A stretch of 64,000 nt of DNA, from the NCBI GenBank assembly GCA_008933995.1, contig WARS01000011.1, forward strand, positions 13,359,516-13,423,515, written 5' to 3'. The notes beneath the pieces were generated by a model that was not told the origin of the DNA, made no database searches, and saw only the letters and a list, made by a program, of their open reading frames with translations. The DNA is from Datnioides undecimradiatus (Eukaryota > Chordata > Actinopteri > Lobotiformes > Datnioididae). This document shows, one piece after another, positions 37,006 to 47,909 of the stretch; the first letter of the stretch is position 1; each line of letters starts with the position of its first letter. A program made the translations under genes and the position numbers.

Positions 37006-40000
37006 TGATATCAGAGCAGCTTTGTCATCAGACTAACCCAGGTTTAAAATAGTTTTAGACACACCATGTTTGCATTTACAAGAAGTTAAAGTAAGAGTCA
37101 AATAAGTAATCGTTCTAGCACTTTTCTTGAGAAAAACTTTTCCACATCCATACTCCAAAACAGATCAAACACTCACCAAAACACAGATACATGTAAACAA
37201 GTGCTGTTTTCAAAAGGCATGGGTGAACTGAAATCCAATTACATGCAATTACATAATGTTTAACATACACCACTCTTGTGCACAAACACAAAAAGCCACA
37301 GAGAAACACTAGGGAGTTTGGCCGCTGCTTCCTCTGTGGCTAATGAAAAAGCTTGACGTCAGGTCTGGTTTGCAGACCACAGCTTCACTTCTGTTTTACT
37401 TTCCTGGCATTTCTTCTGTAGTGAGTGGATGACGCTGGAGGGGGCTGATGCTCTGAGCTGCAAGGGTAAAGCAAACACTCAGATGTCGGCCTCAATCCAT
37501 CACTGCTGTAGAACTCCTTTTTCAAGGCATGGACATGAAAGGAAGCTGTTACAATATCTGATAAAATAAACTGGATTTATAAAATTTAAACTCTGACAAA
37601 CAACCAAATTCAAGAAATATGAAGTCAAAGCAAAACAGAGAAACTTAAAGCAGCAAGACTCAAAATAAGAGGGCTAAATGTTCAAAACTTAACACAAGTA
37701 ACACACACATCCGCGTTCACATCAAAATGTCAAAATTTTAGGAACTTAACAGAGCTGGACTTATTTTTAGCTTGACAACCATACAAAGCTCAATTTATTC
37801 ATGAAATGTCCTGTCCTTAATTTTCTTAATGTCCATAAAGGACATTGTAATCCTTAAATTTAACTTCTTTAATGCAATAAATAGAAGTTTGAGTTTTTAC
37901 ATTTTTGTTTTTTTTGGGTTTTTTTTACATGCCAAGACATACTTCCTCTTCATGTCCATCAGGACATGATGTGCCTGAAATTAGAAGAGACAAGCAATCG
38001 CGTGTTAAGAGACACGCAGGTCCTTGATTTAGCTGCACTGTGGTTTTACTAAATTTAGAAGGAAGAAGCAAAATATTGGATAATATTCATTTCTCCTGAT
38101 GCAGGGACCAGTTCAGTACTCTGAATCATTTCCACTAAAAGCAGTATATCTTTTATACTACAGTTCAGGAGCAAATATTGTGACTACCTATATAGTCAAA
38201 CGCTGACACTGCTGTAGTCAACAAATAGTTAGTAATGGTTATAATAGAGAAGATTTTACATTTAAAACGTGTGATCACTTTATAAAATTAGATATAGATA
38301 AGTAGTTAACATTAGATAGACTCAGTCAAACACACTATAGAAGTAGTGCAAATATATTAAAGCATAAATATAGATCAAATAGTGAGTTCTTTTATTTTTG
38401 ACATTTTAATTTTGTTTCCAGCAGCTGAATTCAAATTTTAAATGCTGATTTAAAATTTTACTCATAATGTCATATTATATTGACCAAACAATCCTAATTT
38501 TTCTATTTCTGCCGCCAAGAGCCTTATTTACAGGAAAAACGGCAGGAGACCAGTCACTGAATTCATCCGAATGATGAATAAGTGACTCTGACTTCTGGGA
38601 ACACCACTTTTCCTTTAGTGAAACACAGATGAGGCAGTACAAAGCTATGAGCAGCAGCATGTAGTTACAGGTGGAGAGCCCTCTACTGGTGACATTGTTC
38701 TTATCAGAGTCTCTCCTCTGAAGTTGAGCTTCTGCAGCAAGACCTGGAAAACTTGGTGACTGACAATTGGCGAGGGCGAGTATTTGTTTGGTTGCTTTGT
38801 TTTGTGTTGTTTTGTGTTTTTATGAGTGTTTCCTGCCTCAGAACTTACTTAGATTTAATGTGAAGTCGTATGACAAACTGAACAAAGCTCAGACTTTCCC
38901 TTCACCTGTCGTATTTTTCATTGCTGTATGACATTATAATGTGTTGTATATCTCCCTACATTCAACCTATCATGCTTATTATATAAAATTAGATTAATAA
39001 ATGGAAATAACACAGCAGGAAATGGACTGAAATTGAAAAAGTGAGGAAACACAGGCTGGAGTGAAGAGATTCTGCTGCTGATAAACTTCAGAAAATCATA
39101 TGATCAAAAGATTTTAGAACCAAAATGACAAGTGTGCACACCAAAGGGGCAGCTTTATCTACATTCCTGATAAATGTAAAAAGGGTGAATGTTTAGCAAC
39201 ATGGAGAAAACCTAAAAAAAGAAAGCAAATAGTAGGCTGACACTCGCATTACTCACCATCACTGATAATATTTTGAACAATCACTCTTGTGCTGCATGCT
39301 TCTGAAATCCATAAGTCACTCATGAAATAAGTGAAGTTGTGAGAAATGTGATAGTATTTTTCAGTTCAAGTAGAAGTTTAAGTTTCTTTTTGCTTTAAGC
39401 TTTCTTAAATACAGGCCCTGATCCTCATTGGAGTTTTATGTTTGGGCTTTTCTACTGTAAGTGAACCGGTAGCGGCTGTAAACAGTTGAAGATTTGCTGT
39501 GTTGAAGATGTAAAAGCTAGGGTTTTTAATCTTCAGCTGCCAAGAGGCCGAGCCAGCTCTAATCTCATCCATGGATTGGTGAAAGATGATGATGAAGGGA
39601 ATCCGTAGAGGATTTTATCAGGACGTACGCTTTAAAATCCACCCATAAAAAAAGCTGCCACTCACTGCAAGGCCTGCACAGCGCATGACTCTAACTCACA
39701 GTATACATAACACAACAGGCCATGGATGACTGCCACTGAGATACCCCTGAGCAAGGCACTAATTCCTAAAACTCCTTCAGTGGTGGTTGGGAACGTGTGC
39801 AAATATGTACCTGAAGGAGGTTCATACTGCAAAGCTTTTTTGAAAAACAAAAAAACAAAAACAAAAACCCAACAACAAAATAAAAACAACAAAAACATTT
39901 TTTCATATAGGTTTCAAAGCCTAAACAGAGTGGTTCCTTGTTTCAGTTTCACTGGTTCAGCATCATGTCTGTGTTCTGTGCTCTTTATGGTTTGCTGTTT

Positions 40001-41456
40001 TCTTAATTCTGGTTACTTTTATATGTTTATGTACAGTTCTGCCTGAGTATATTTAGTGCAGCTACCATTATTTTGAATGTGTATTTTTGATTTGTCTTAT
40101 GACTGAATGAGTCACAGTGTTACATTACAGCGAGTGTGTTATTTCAGAGTTGTGTACAGTTGCTGTCATGTTGCTGGACAGTTAATACAAAATCCCAAAC
40201 TATAACACTCTGCTGTGCTGCTCCATAAAAATGATGAAAGGTTATTGAACTGACTGGTTTCCGTTAAAGCTTTCACTCTGCTGCTGCCGCCTCTAGGTTT
40301 GCTCCTTAATACAAATTCTCATATATCATATGAAATATCGCAAACCATGACAACAGCAGCAACAACGTGATTTCTTCTGTTCTACATAATTTTATCTCAT
40401 AGGCTTTTTCTGATATCTCTGCACCCAAAGCACGTTACAGTCATGAATCTCATATTAATATACAATAAATAACACTGACCTGACTACATAAAATTATATT
40501 TAAAACACACAGGAGTATTACACTGATTTCAAATAACCACAGTGATTTTGAAACGAGCTCAAGCTTTGTGGGAGAAAGCGTGCGGTACATGAGACGTGAC
40601 AGTGAATCAAAATGTTCTTGCTGATCATATATTTTATTGTTTTATCTTCCATTCTGTGTAGAATTTTATATTATCATTATTTTTACTGCTATGACCATTA
40701 TTATGATGACTATTTTCATTTTTATTATTAGTAGTAGTTGTATTATAGCTATAGTAGTAGCGGCATCTTTTACAGATTAATGATTGAAACCAATTGCAGT
40801 GTCTTCATCTTAGTCAACATCCACCAGAGGGCAGAAAACTCCCACCTATATTTTCTCAAACACGACTGTAGAGTTCAACACCAGCGTTTATTGAGACTGA
40901 TTTCATTTTTTTGCATGCTCCAGAAATAACCCCTGAAATTATCTATGTACAATAAACTAAAACACGTACAAGTGGTTGTCACTTCACACTCTGCTCATTA
41001 ATCAATCCCTTCATGCATCGGCAATCTGATTAGCTTTCATGACTTTAAGGCACACAAACATTATGATTTACCAGGATCTCATTCTGTTTATATAAACACC
41101 TTACCTGAATTCACACAGCTGTCAAAATGAAAACTAATTATTATAAACTTAAATCTTTCTGCCCATTTGCTGCGTTTTGCCTCATTTACAAAGACAATCA
41201 CTTAAAATGATCCATTCCTTATTCTCGTGGCACAGTAGGTTTAAAACATGATCCCAAGAACCAGAGAAGTTGCAAACATGGCACCCAAGCTAAAGACCTA
41301 ATGTTTGTGACACCAGAGTACCGGCCTGGTGCATCAGACAAGTGAAGTCTCAAAGTATATGGCACGTCTTCCAGATGCATATAAGGGTTGGAGAGGAGGT
41401 TTGTTGTTCTCTTTGCAGCAGCAGTAAAGCTGTCAGACGGTGCCCAGTGGTCCACA

Positions 41457-44400
41457 TTATCCTCCAGTGCTCACTTTATTCTGCAGATGAAGGGAAGGGA
41501 GTTAAAATGCAGCTGGTGAATGGTAGTGAGGAGTGAGGGTTGGAGAGGATAAAAATCATTCTGATGATGATAAATCAAACAAAGAATAAATCATTTCCTT
41601 TACTGTAACCTACCTTTTTGGCGTTGTCCACACACTGCATGTAGGCCGAGGCGATACTCGAACAGGACAGAGTCTTTCCTGCGTTCTCTTTGTAGCATTT
41701 CAAAATCTGGCTCTGCAAGTCACCACACACAGGCTGGATATTGAAACGCCTGAGAGAGAAAGCAAAGTTTATTAGTCAAGGCCACGTTCACAACAGATTA
41801 TTATCTCGTCCTGTCCTTGTATCATGTTTCAGTGCAAATAACTAACGACTAATGTAACTAATCTCAGTAACAGTAACAACAGTACAACAGTAAGTGCAAA
41901 CATATTAGTATATCATTAAAGTAGATCATAAATATGCAGACAAACATTGCATTTAAACAAAACAGCAATTCTGAACTTACGCAAAACGGTTGTGAGTCTC
42001 CTCTTTGCCCTTCTGGAAGCTCTCAGCAGTCACTTTGTAAAACTCAGCACACTGTTTAATTGAGAAAAGGTCCAATATCACAGCTGCATCCGACAATCAA
42101 GCTGTTGCTGGTACTTGCATGGAGTGCTAAAGCCTATTGTGCTCTGTCTCTGAGGACTGTGTTTCAGCACATTACCTTAAATGATGTGATAGGACTGTGA
42201 ATCTGTGAGTTTGTTTGGTGTAATTGTTGGGTTTTACTGCCTCTCAGTGGTTCAAAAATTGCTTAAGAAGGCCACAAAAACATGTTTTCTCAATCAGTTT
42301 CTAAAATGTGTTCACACTAAATTCATTTTTGGCCACTTGGGTGCAGCAGAAACACACTAAACACAGTATGAACATATCATCACCTTTGAAGTTGATATGA
42401 CAAGTTTGTTATTTTATGTTATTGCTAAATCTGAACTAGGTTTTAAGGGGCTTATTAAAACATAAAACACTGAGACAGAAGGATGAGAAATAAAATGTTG
42501 CTCACTTTTGCTTCAAGTTTTGCTACTTGCTCTTTGTAGAGAGCATCTTGTTTCTTCAAATCCTTCTCCTTCTCCTCCAGCTGATGAGCCTGTGTGGGTT
42601 GAAAATGTTTATGATAACATCAACACCTCTCTAAACCCAGTATATTCATGCCAGTGCTACATCGTGTCTTTTAACATTTAACAGATTTTAATGTTGTAAA
42701 TTACTGTTTTTTTGTATATTTTTTGCTTTGATTCAAAAGTAATAAAGAGCAGCAACAACCGAGCTTTGCAACAGCTTTTTGGGGTTTGATTAGAGCAGAA
42801 AGAAAGTGAAACAGTGAGTCATGCATGAATAAATCCTCTCCCTTCTTACCTTCAGCTCCATCCACTGAAACAAGACATGAGGGCAAGAAAGAGAAGAGAC
42901 ATTAAGAGGAGGAGAGAATTTCAAATTTAAAAGAGAGATCCTGTCACATTTGCACAGAGTATGTTCCCTTACATAAAGCTGCACCATGAGCTTAAGATCT
43001 TCTGTCTTAATCCGCTCCTTCATGATGGACTCTGTCAGGTTCTCTGTGTACGCCGTCTTCTCTGCCTCTAGTGTCTTCTTCACTCGCTCCTCAACCTGAG
43101 CCTGAGCTGCAGCTTTGGCTTCCGCTTGAACCTGAGTCCTCATCACCTCCAGCCTTTACACGTTGCACACACAGAGCACATTTTATAACACTTTCTACCT
43201 GCAGTGTGATGCAGGTGAATAGTTAGAGTTAATTAGAGTCAAGCAAATTTGCATTTTTGGTTTAGTTATACTGTTTTAGTCTAATTTGACTATAAACAGT
43301 AATATTTACTGTCTTTGTGCTTTGGGTGGCTGGACTGAAATAAGACACTTGAAGCGACACCTTTGTCCCTGTTTTCAGACATTTAACAAAACGGTTTGGC
43401 AGTTTAAGTCATTCTAAGTTTCTGCAGTGTTATCACGTTTTAATTTTGAACTTACTTTAGTAGATGAAGAAAATCATCAAATATGCACATATGCGAAGTC
43501 TGAAAAAGTACATTTTTGGCAATTTTGTCTAACTGATGAATGACTAATCATTGAAATTACTTATTGTTTTTGTGTCACTATCTATGGCATATTTGTACAG
43601 AAATCATCCCACACACACAGACACAATGAGACATGACAGACAATAATGTGCTCTTACTGTTGCTGCAGCTCCAGCTTCCTCTGGCTGATCTCCTCCTCTA
43701 GACTTCTCTGCATCTCCTCTTTGATCTTCTGCCTCAACTCTTCCTCCAGCACTTCAGGAGAAACGGACAAAGTTGCATCTAAACACATTAAATTTGTGGG
43801 AAAATGTAGTAAATTTAGTTTTATGCAAACTGTTGCATCAACCAAGAGCATCCATATCACATCAGCTTACCTGCTGCAGGTGGTGGTGCTGGGGCGACAG
43901 CGGGTACATCATCTTCGACTACAGGAGGTAGAGACAGGGTGATGGTGGGCTCCTCAGCAGGTGGAGCTGGTTCCGGTGGGGTTGGTGCTACAGGCTCTAT
44001 GGGGGGTTCACTTACAGGTGTATCAGTAGGTATGACAGCCAACTCCGCACAGTGACAAGGAGGAGAGGGCTCTTCAAAATTGAGTTCTGGAGCTACAGAT
44101 GGTATTGCTACGGGTTCTGATGGAGGTGAAGGTGGAACCACGTTACATGGAGGCAGCGAATCGACAGCTGGAGCCGCGACTGGAGGCACTTCTTCAGCCG
44201 CAGTAGGTGGGACTATAGGCTCAACAACAGTGGTCTCCACAGGTGGAGGTAAAACTACAACTTCAACTGGAGCTGAATCAACAGGACAGGGTGGAATTAT
44301 TGGTTCAAGTGGTGATGATTCAACAATAGGTGGGGGGTGGGCTGTTTCCACTGGTGATGTCAAGAGGAGAGCAGGTTCAGGAGGTTCAACAGAGGGAGCT

Positions 44401-46786
44401 ACAGGGGGAGGTTCTATAGTAGGTGGAGGTGTTGGTGTCACAGGTTCAGAAGGCAAAGAAGAGGTTACAGGCTCAGGTGAAGCTGCAGCCTCTGTGGATG
44501 ACTCCATGGCTGGAGGCAGGAGAACAGGTTCAACTTGGTGTTCTGCTTTTGGTGGAGTAGATGCTCTTTCTCTCTCTAGAGTGGGTGGGCTGAAGGATTC
44601 AACAGGAGGTGGGACTACTGGCGGCTCCACTACAACAGGTGGTGGAGAGGGAGGAGGAGGACATTCAGGCTCCATATGTGCTTCTACTTGTGGAGAAGGT
44701 ATAGATAGAGGAGGAGGAGGGGCTGAGGCAGCAGGGTCGGTTTGAGGTGGAGTATTTGGCTCTACAGGTGGAGGCTCTACAGAGGGAGGTGGAAGAGAGT
44801 GAAACTTAACGGGAGGGGGAGGGACGAGCTTTACAGGAGCTGGTTCCACTGATGGAAGTGAGGATGGGGCTTCCTGGGGAGGTGGAGGAGGGAGGAAAGG
44901 AGGAGGAGGAGTCAGAAGAGGTATCAAGTGTTCAACAGAGGGTGCAGGAACTGGGGCAGGTGTCTGTGTTTCAGGTGGGTTTCCATTCTGATGCGGACGG
45001 ACCACCTTTGAAGGTTGTCTCATCCGTTTGATGACTTTGTCTGAAAGCTGACAAGAGAAATCAGAGAAACACTCAGTGGGTGAGTTGAAGGATGAGGGGG
45101 GACGCAATCAGAACGCATCCCCCCACCAGTTTTGCCACTTCAATGAGTTGGTCTGGAGTGACTGATTCACTGATCTATAAAAGGATTGTGCAAGTCAGAC
45201 TCTACCGCCTCGATCACAGCTCAGAAATATCAGATATCACCTCATAGCACTGTTGTCTGTGGTGCTGCAATACCAGACAGACTTATAAACTGCTGATTTT
45301 AAAACTTTTTAAGATACCTTTTATTTATTTATTTAGCCAAGTAATACCTCAACAGTACAAAACATTTGTGGCACCCAAAAGCCAATATAAGGAGATACAA
45401 TACAGCTCTGCAATATCACCCTGTTACTCAGACACACTGAAATGCAACATTTTAATCCATCACTAATAATCATACTGATATGAATAATAATAATAGGTCA
45501 CTGTCATTCCTTTGACCTGCATCTTTTTGATAAGTTGCACATTGCTTTTGCTTCTCATTTCATTTTCTATTAAAGCATGACTGATCTGTTATTATTTGAC
45601 AATTTTTAAACGTCTCACACACCCTGCAGTACACCGAGGTACCCCTAGGGGCAGCATTCCCCATTTGAGAAACACCCACTCTAAACTTGTATACTATAAA
45701 TACGTTTTAATTGTCATATATGATATTTTTAATGTTTCTATGACCATTCAGAAACTTTGTTTCTATCCAGCTTAGTTTCCACTTTTGTTTCATTAAGTCA
45801 AGATATGTTCCCATGTCTTACAGGATATTAAGTGGTTGGCCTGACCTTTGTGTCTTTGTGTTGGTTCATGGCTGGGGTCACATTTGGTTTATTTAAAAAT
45901 GAATTGAAATGGGATTATCTCTAATATTCAACTTAATTTATGTTTGCATTAAAACACACTTTTACCAAAAGTAAAAGTACTTCTTTTGAATGTCTCATCT
46001 GAGAACACGATATTTGACTGGTTTACATTTAGTGATACATTATAATCAGTAATCATGTTATTGATGCAGCTGGTAAATGTGGAACCACTTTTAACCACTT
46101 TATATAGCAACCAATAATAATGCTTGACATGATTTTATTATATTTGCATTAATATAATGGAAACTATAGTTAGCAAATAAATGTAGGGGAGAAAGAGTAC
46201 AGTATTTTCCTCTAAAATGTAATGAAGTAGAAGATAGCACAACAATCTTGATCTCCCAGTTCAATCCTGGATAAATGTATTTAGTTACATTTCACACATT
46301 CAACACTCATTTAATTGTATTGTTATTTGCCCATATGGGGTTCAGTAAAATGTGCAGTTATATTCGTGATAAAATTGTTTATTTATGCTAAATGTTTGTT
46401 TTCGCTCAAAAGTATACATGTGACAACCGAAACTTTTCTGTCTATATTTAACAGCAACTCTTGCACCAGAGAAAACACCGACTTTGCGCAGTGACAACAA
46501 ATATGAGGGCAAGATCAATTCTTTACCTATCACTTAATGATTTAATTTTAGGTGTTGCAGGATTGTAGGTGAACTGACATGACTCGTGCACTCTGGTGCG
46601 ACAGTGTCTCTACTGAAGCGCCACTGCAGAAACTATGTGCGCTAAACCTTAGTCTGCATACTTTCTCTCAGTTCAAAATCATGCAGACTCTCCCGAGGTC
46701 TTACTCACCCGAATGCCCTTCACAAAAGTAACTCCTCCACCTTCTCCATCCTCATGAGAGAAGTGACTCGGGCTGTTTCCCCCCAT
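41457..46786 (-). CDS. chchd3: MIC19/CHCHD3-type MICOS subunit with giant proline-rich insertion
   Basis: Member of the MIC19/MIC25 family, peripheral inner-membrane proteins that hold cristae junctions with mitofilin. Exons in order: 46709-46786, 43871-45047, 43658-43751, 42973-43153, 42850-42864, 42506-42589, 41981-42051, 41614-41749, 41457-41480; 619 aa against 227 in human CHCHD3. The N-terminus MGGNSPS fits N-myristoylation, and VTFVKGIR-LSDKVIKRM matches the family start. A 1177-bp exon then inserts about 375 residues of PPVE/VEPP-type Pro-Glu-Val sequence. A coiled coil follows (LEEELRQKIKEEMQRSLEEE; QLEEKEKDLKKQDALYKEQV). The C-terminal CHCH domain has two CX9C motifs (CGDLQSQILKC, CSSIASAYMQC), and the end is NKVSTGG. 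Synteny with slc35b4 favours chchd3 over chchd6. A 48-bp optional exon may lie in intron 1. Confidence 0.85.
42850..42864 (-). other. chchd3: 15-nt microexon of chchd3-like
   Basis: The five codons W-M-E-L-K lie between GTTTCAG and GTAAGAAG splice sites. Both sides are phase 0, so inclusion or skipping keeps the frame. Confidence 0.65.
45127..45174 (-). other. chchd3: Candidate alternative 48-bp exon of chchd3-like
   Basis: Sixteen codons (ISESVTPDQLIEVAKL) are bounded by CTTTTATAG and GTGGGG, phase 0 on both sides, between exon 1 and the large exon. The beginning resembles the LSDKV/LSENV start of the normal next exon, so it could be a duplicated alternative exon. The donor is weak; transcript evidence is needed. 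Confidence 0.4.
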
Positions 46787-47909
46787 CCAAACCCGCTACG
46801 GCACACCTACTACTATCAAGGCTCTGCGGTTACTGAAAATAGTTTAATCCACAACGTGGATCTGTGCTCAGGGAAATCAGCTCCTAACAGCTGAACGGCT
46901 GCCCAACCCACCACCGCGTGTCAACAACAGCAGCTGCTATTGGATGGAGCCGTACAACGCGCCTGTGGATTGGCTGACCTGCCTTCAAGTTAATGAATCA
47001 TGAGGGAACATTGTGTCCCAGCCTTTAAAATCTATAAAACTAACATAACACTAATTCTGCCTTTTAAACATGTTGTCTTGATGAGTGATACGTGATTAAG
47101 GACCACGCAGCTAAAGAGACTCTATGATCGGTTTTGTATCCACGTTGCGTTTAATTTCAGTGAGCAGAGAAAGTCAACATGTTCCAACAAATACTGGTTC
47201 AACACACCTGAGACAATGTAACGCATAATAGAATAACATGATCTCCATTGATGTCTGCCTGTATAGCCTACATGTAATAATTGCATACGTTTATTCTGTC
47301 CATCCAGCATCACTTTAATGTGCTCAATCCTTATGTCAACATCGGTGTTACTATGGAGTCAATATTCACGTTCAAAAAAAAACCAAAACAACGAAACGAA
47401 AGATGGACCATGACTGTGCATTTGTGAATAAAGTATTACTGGCAAAGAATAAAACAGCTGATACTCTACATTTTCTAAATTTCAACAATCCCAATAAAAA
47501 CCAAAACATTTTATTCATCCACTAACAAATATTACAGTCTTAGTTTATCTTATTTATGTTACAGATCCATTGTTGTCCAGAAACTATTAAAAACACACTA
47601 TATTGCTTCACTATGATGAACAGAGGCCTCACAGTTAATTTCGAGACATCATCCTTCTGCAGTAGATGCAGAATCTATTTATCTATCTATTGCTGGAGCC
47701 TGTTTAGATCTAGGCCAACATGTTATCAACATTTAGACTATCAGCAGGTTTATCCTTTAAACAGTCGGATGCCTCTGAAGTGCAATCAAGTATGAAAACA
47801 AAATGAGAACTGTATAAAATCGCTGCAGTCAAGTTGACCAAAAGAAATCTCTAAAGTCCAACACAGTGGCAGTTTTTCTATTCGACCACCAGACTCTTCC
47901 TCCTCTTCT
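46787..47909. other. Gap between chchd3-like 5' end and slc35b4 3' end
   Basis: A 1.1-kb stretch between two same-strand genes. It should contain the chchd3-like promoter (right of 46786) and the slc35b4 3' UTR; the AATAAA complement at 47510-47515 is a likely poly(A) signal. No trace of EXOC4 or LRGUK, which lie here in human. Confidence 0.55.

Larger units (their letters stand above)
27830..41456. other. Gene-poor stretch between the miR-29 hairpin and chchd3-like
   Basis: About 13.6 kb with no exon I can support. It holds simple repeats (31487-31525, 31605-31680, 34959-34995), dispersed teleost repeats (29762-29990, 33395-33445, 36600-37005) and otherwise AT-rich sequence. Part of 27.8-33 kb could be the primary transcript or promoter of the miR-29 locus, since that locus reads leftward from here; this is inference only. 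Confidence 0.45.

Noticed and set aside
39460-39472. Partial match to miR-128 (AGTGAACCGGT)
   Set aside because: No hairpin partner; the match breaks off right after the 11 bases.
44080-44745. 221-codon Gly/Ser/Thr open frame opposite the Pro-rich exon
   Set aside because: It is the antisense of the PPVE repeats; the low complexity keeps both strands open.
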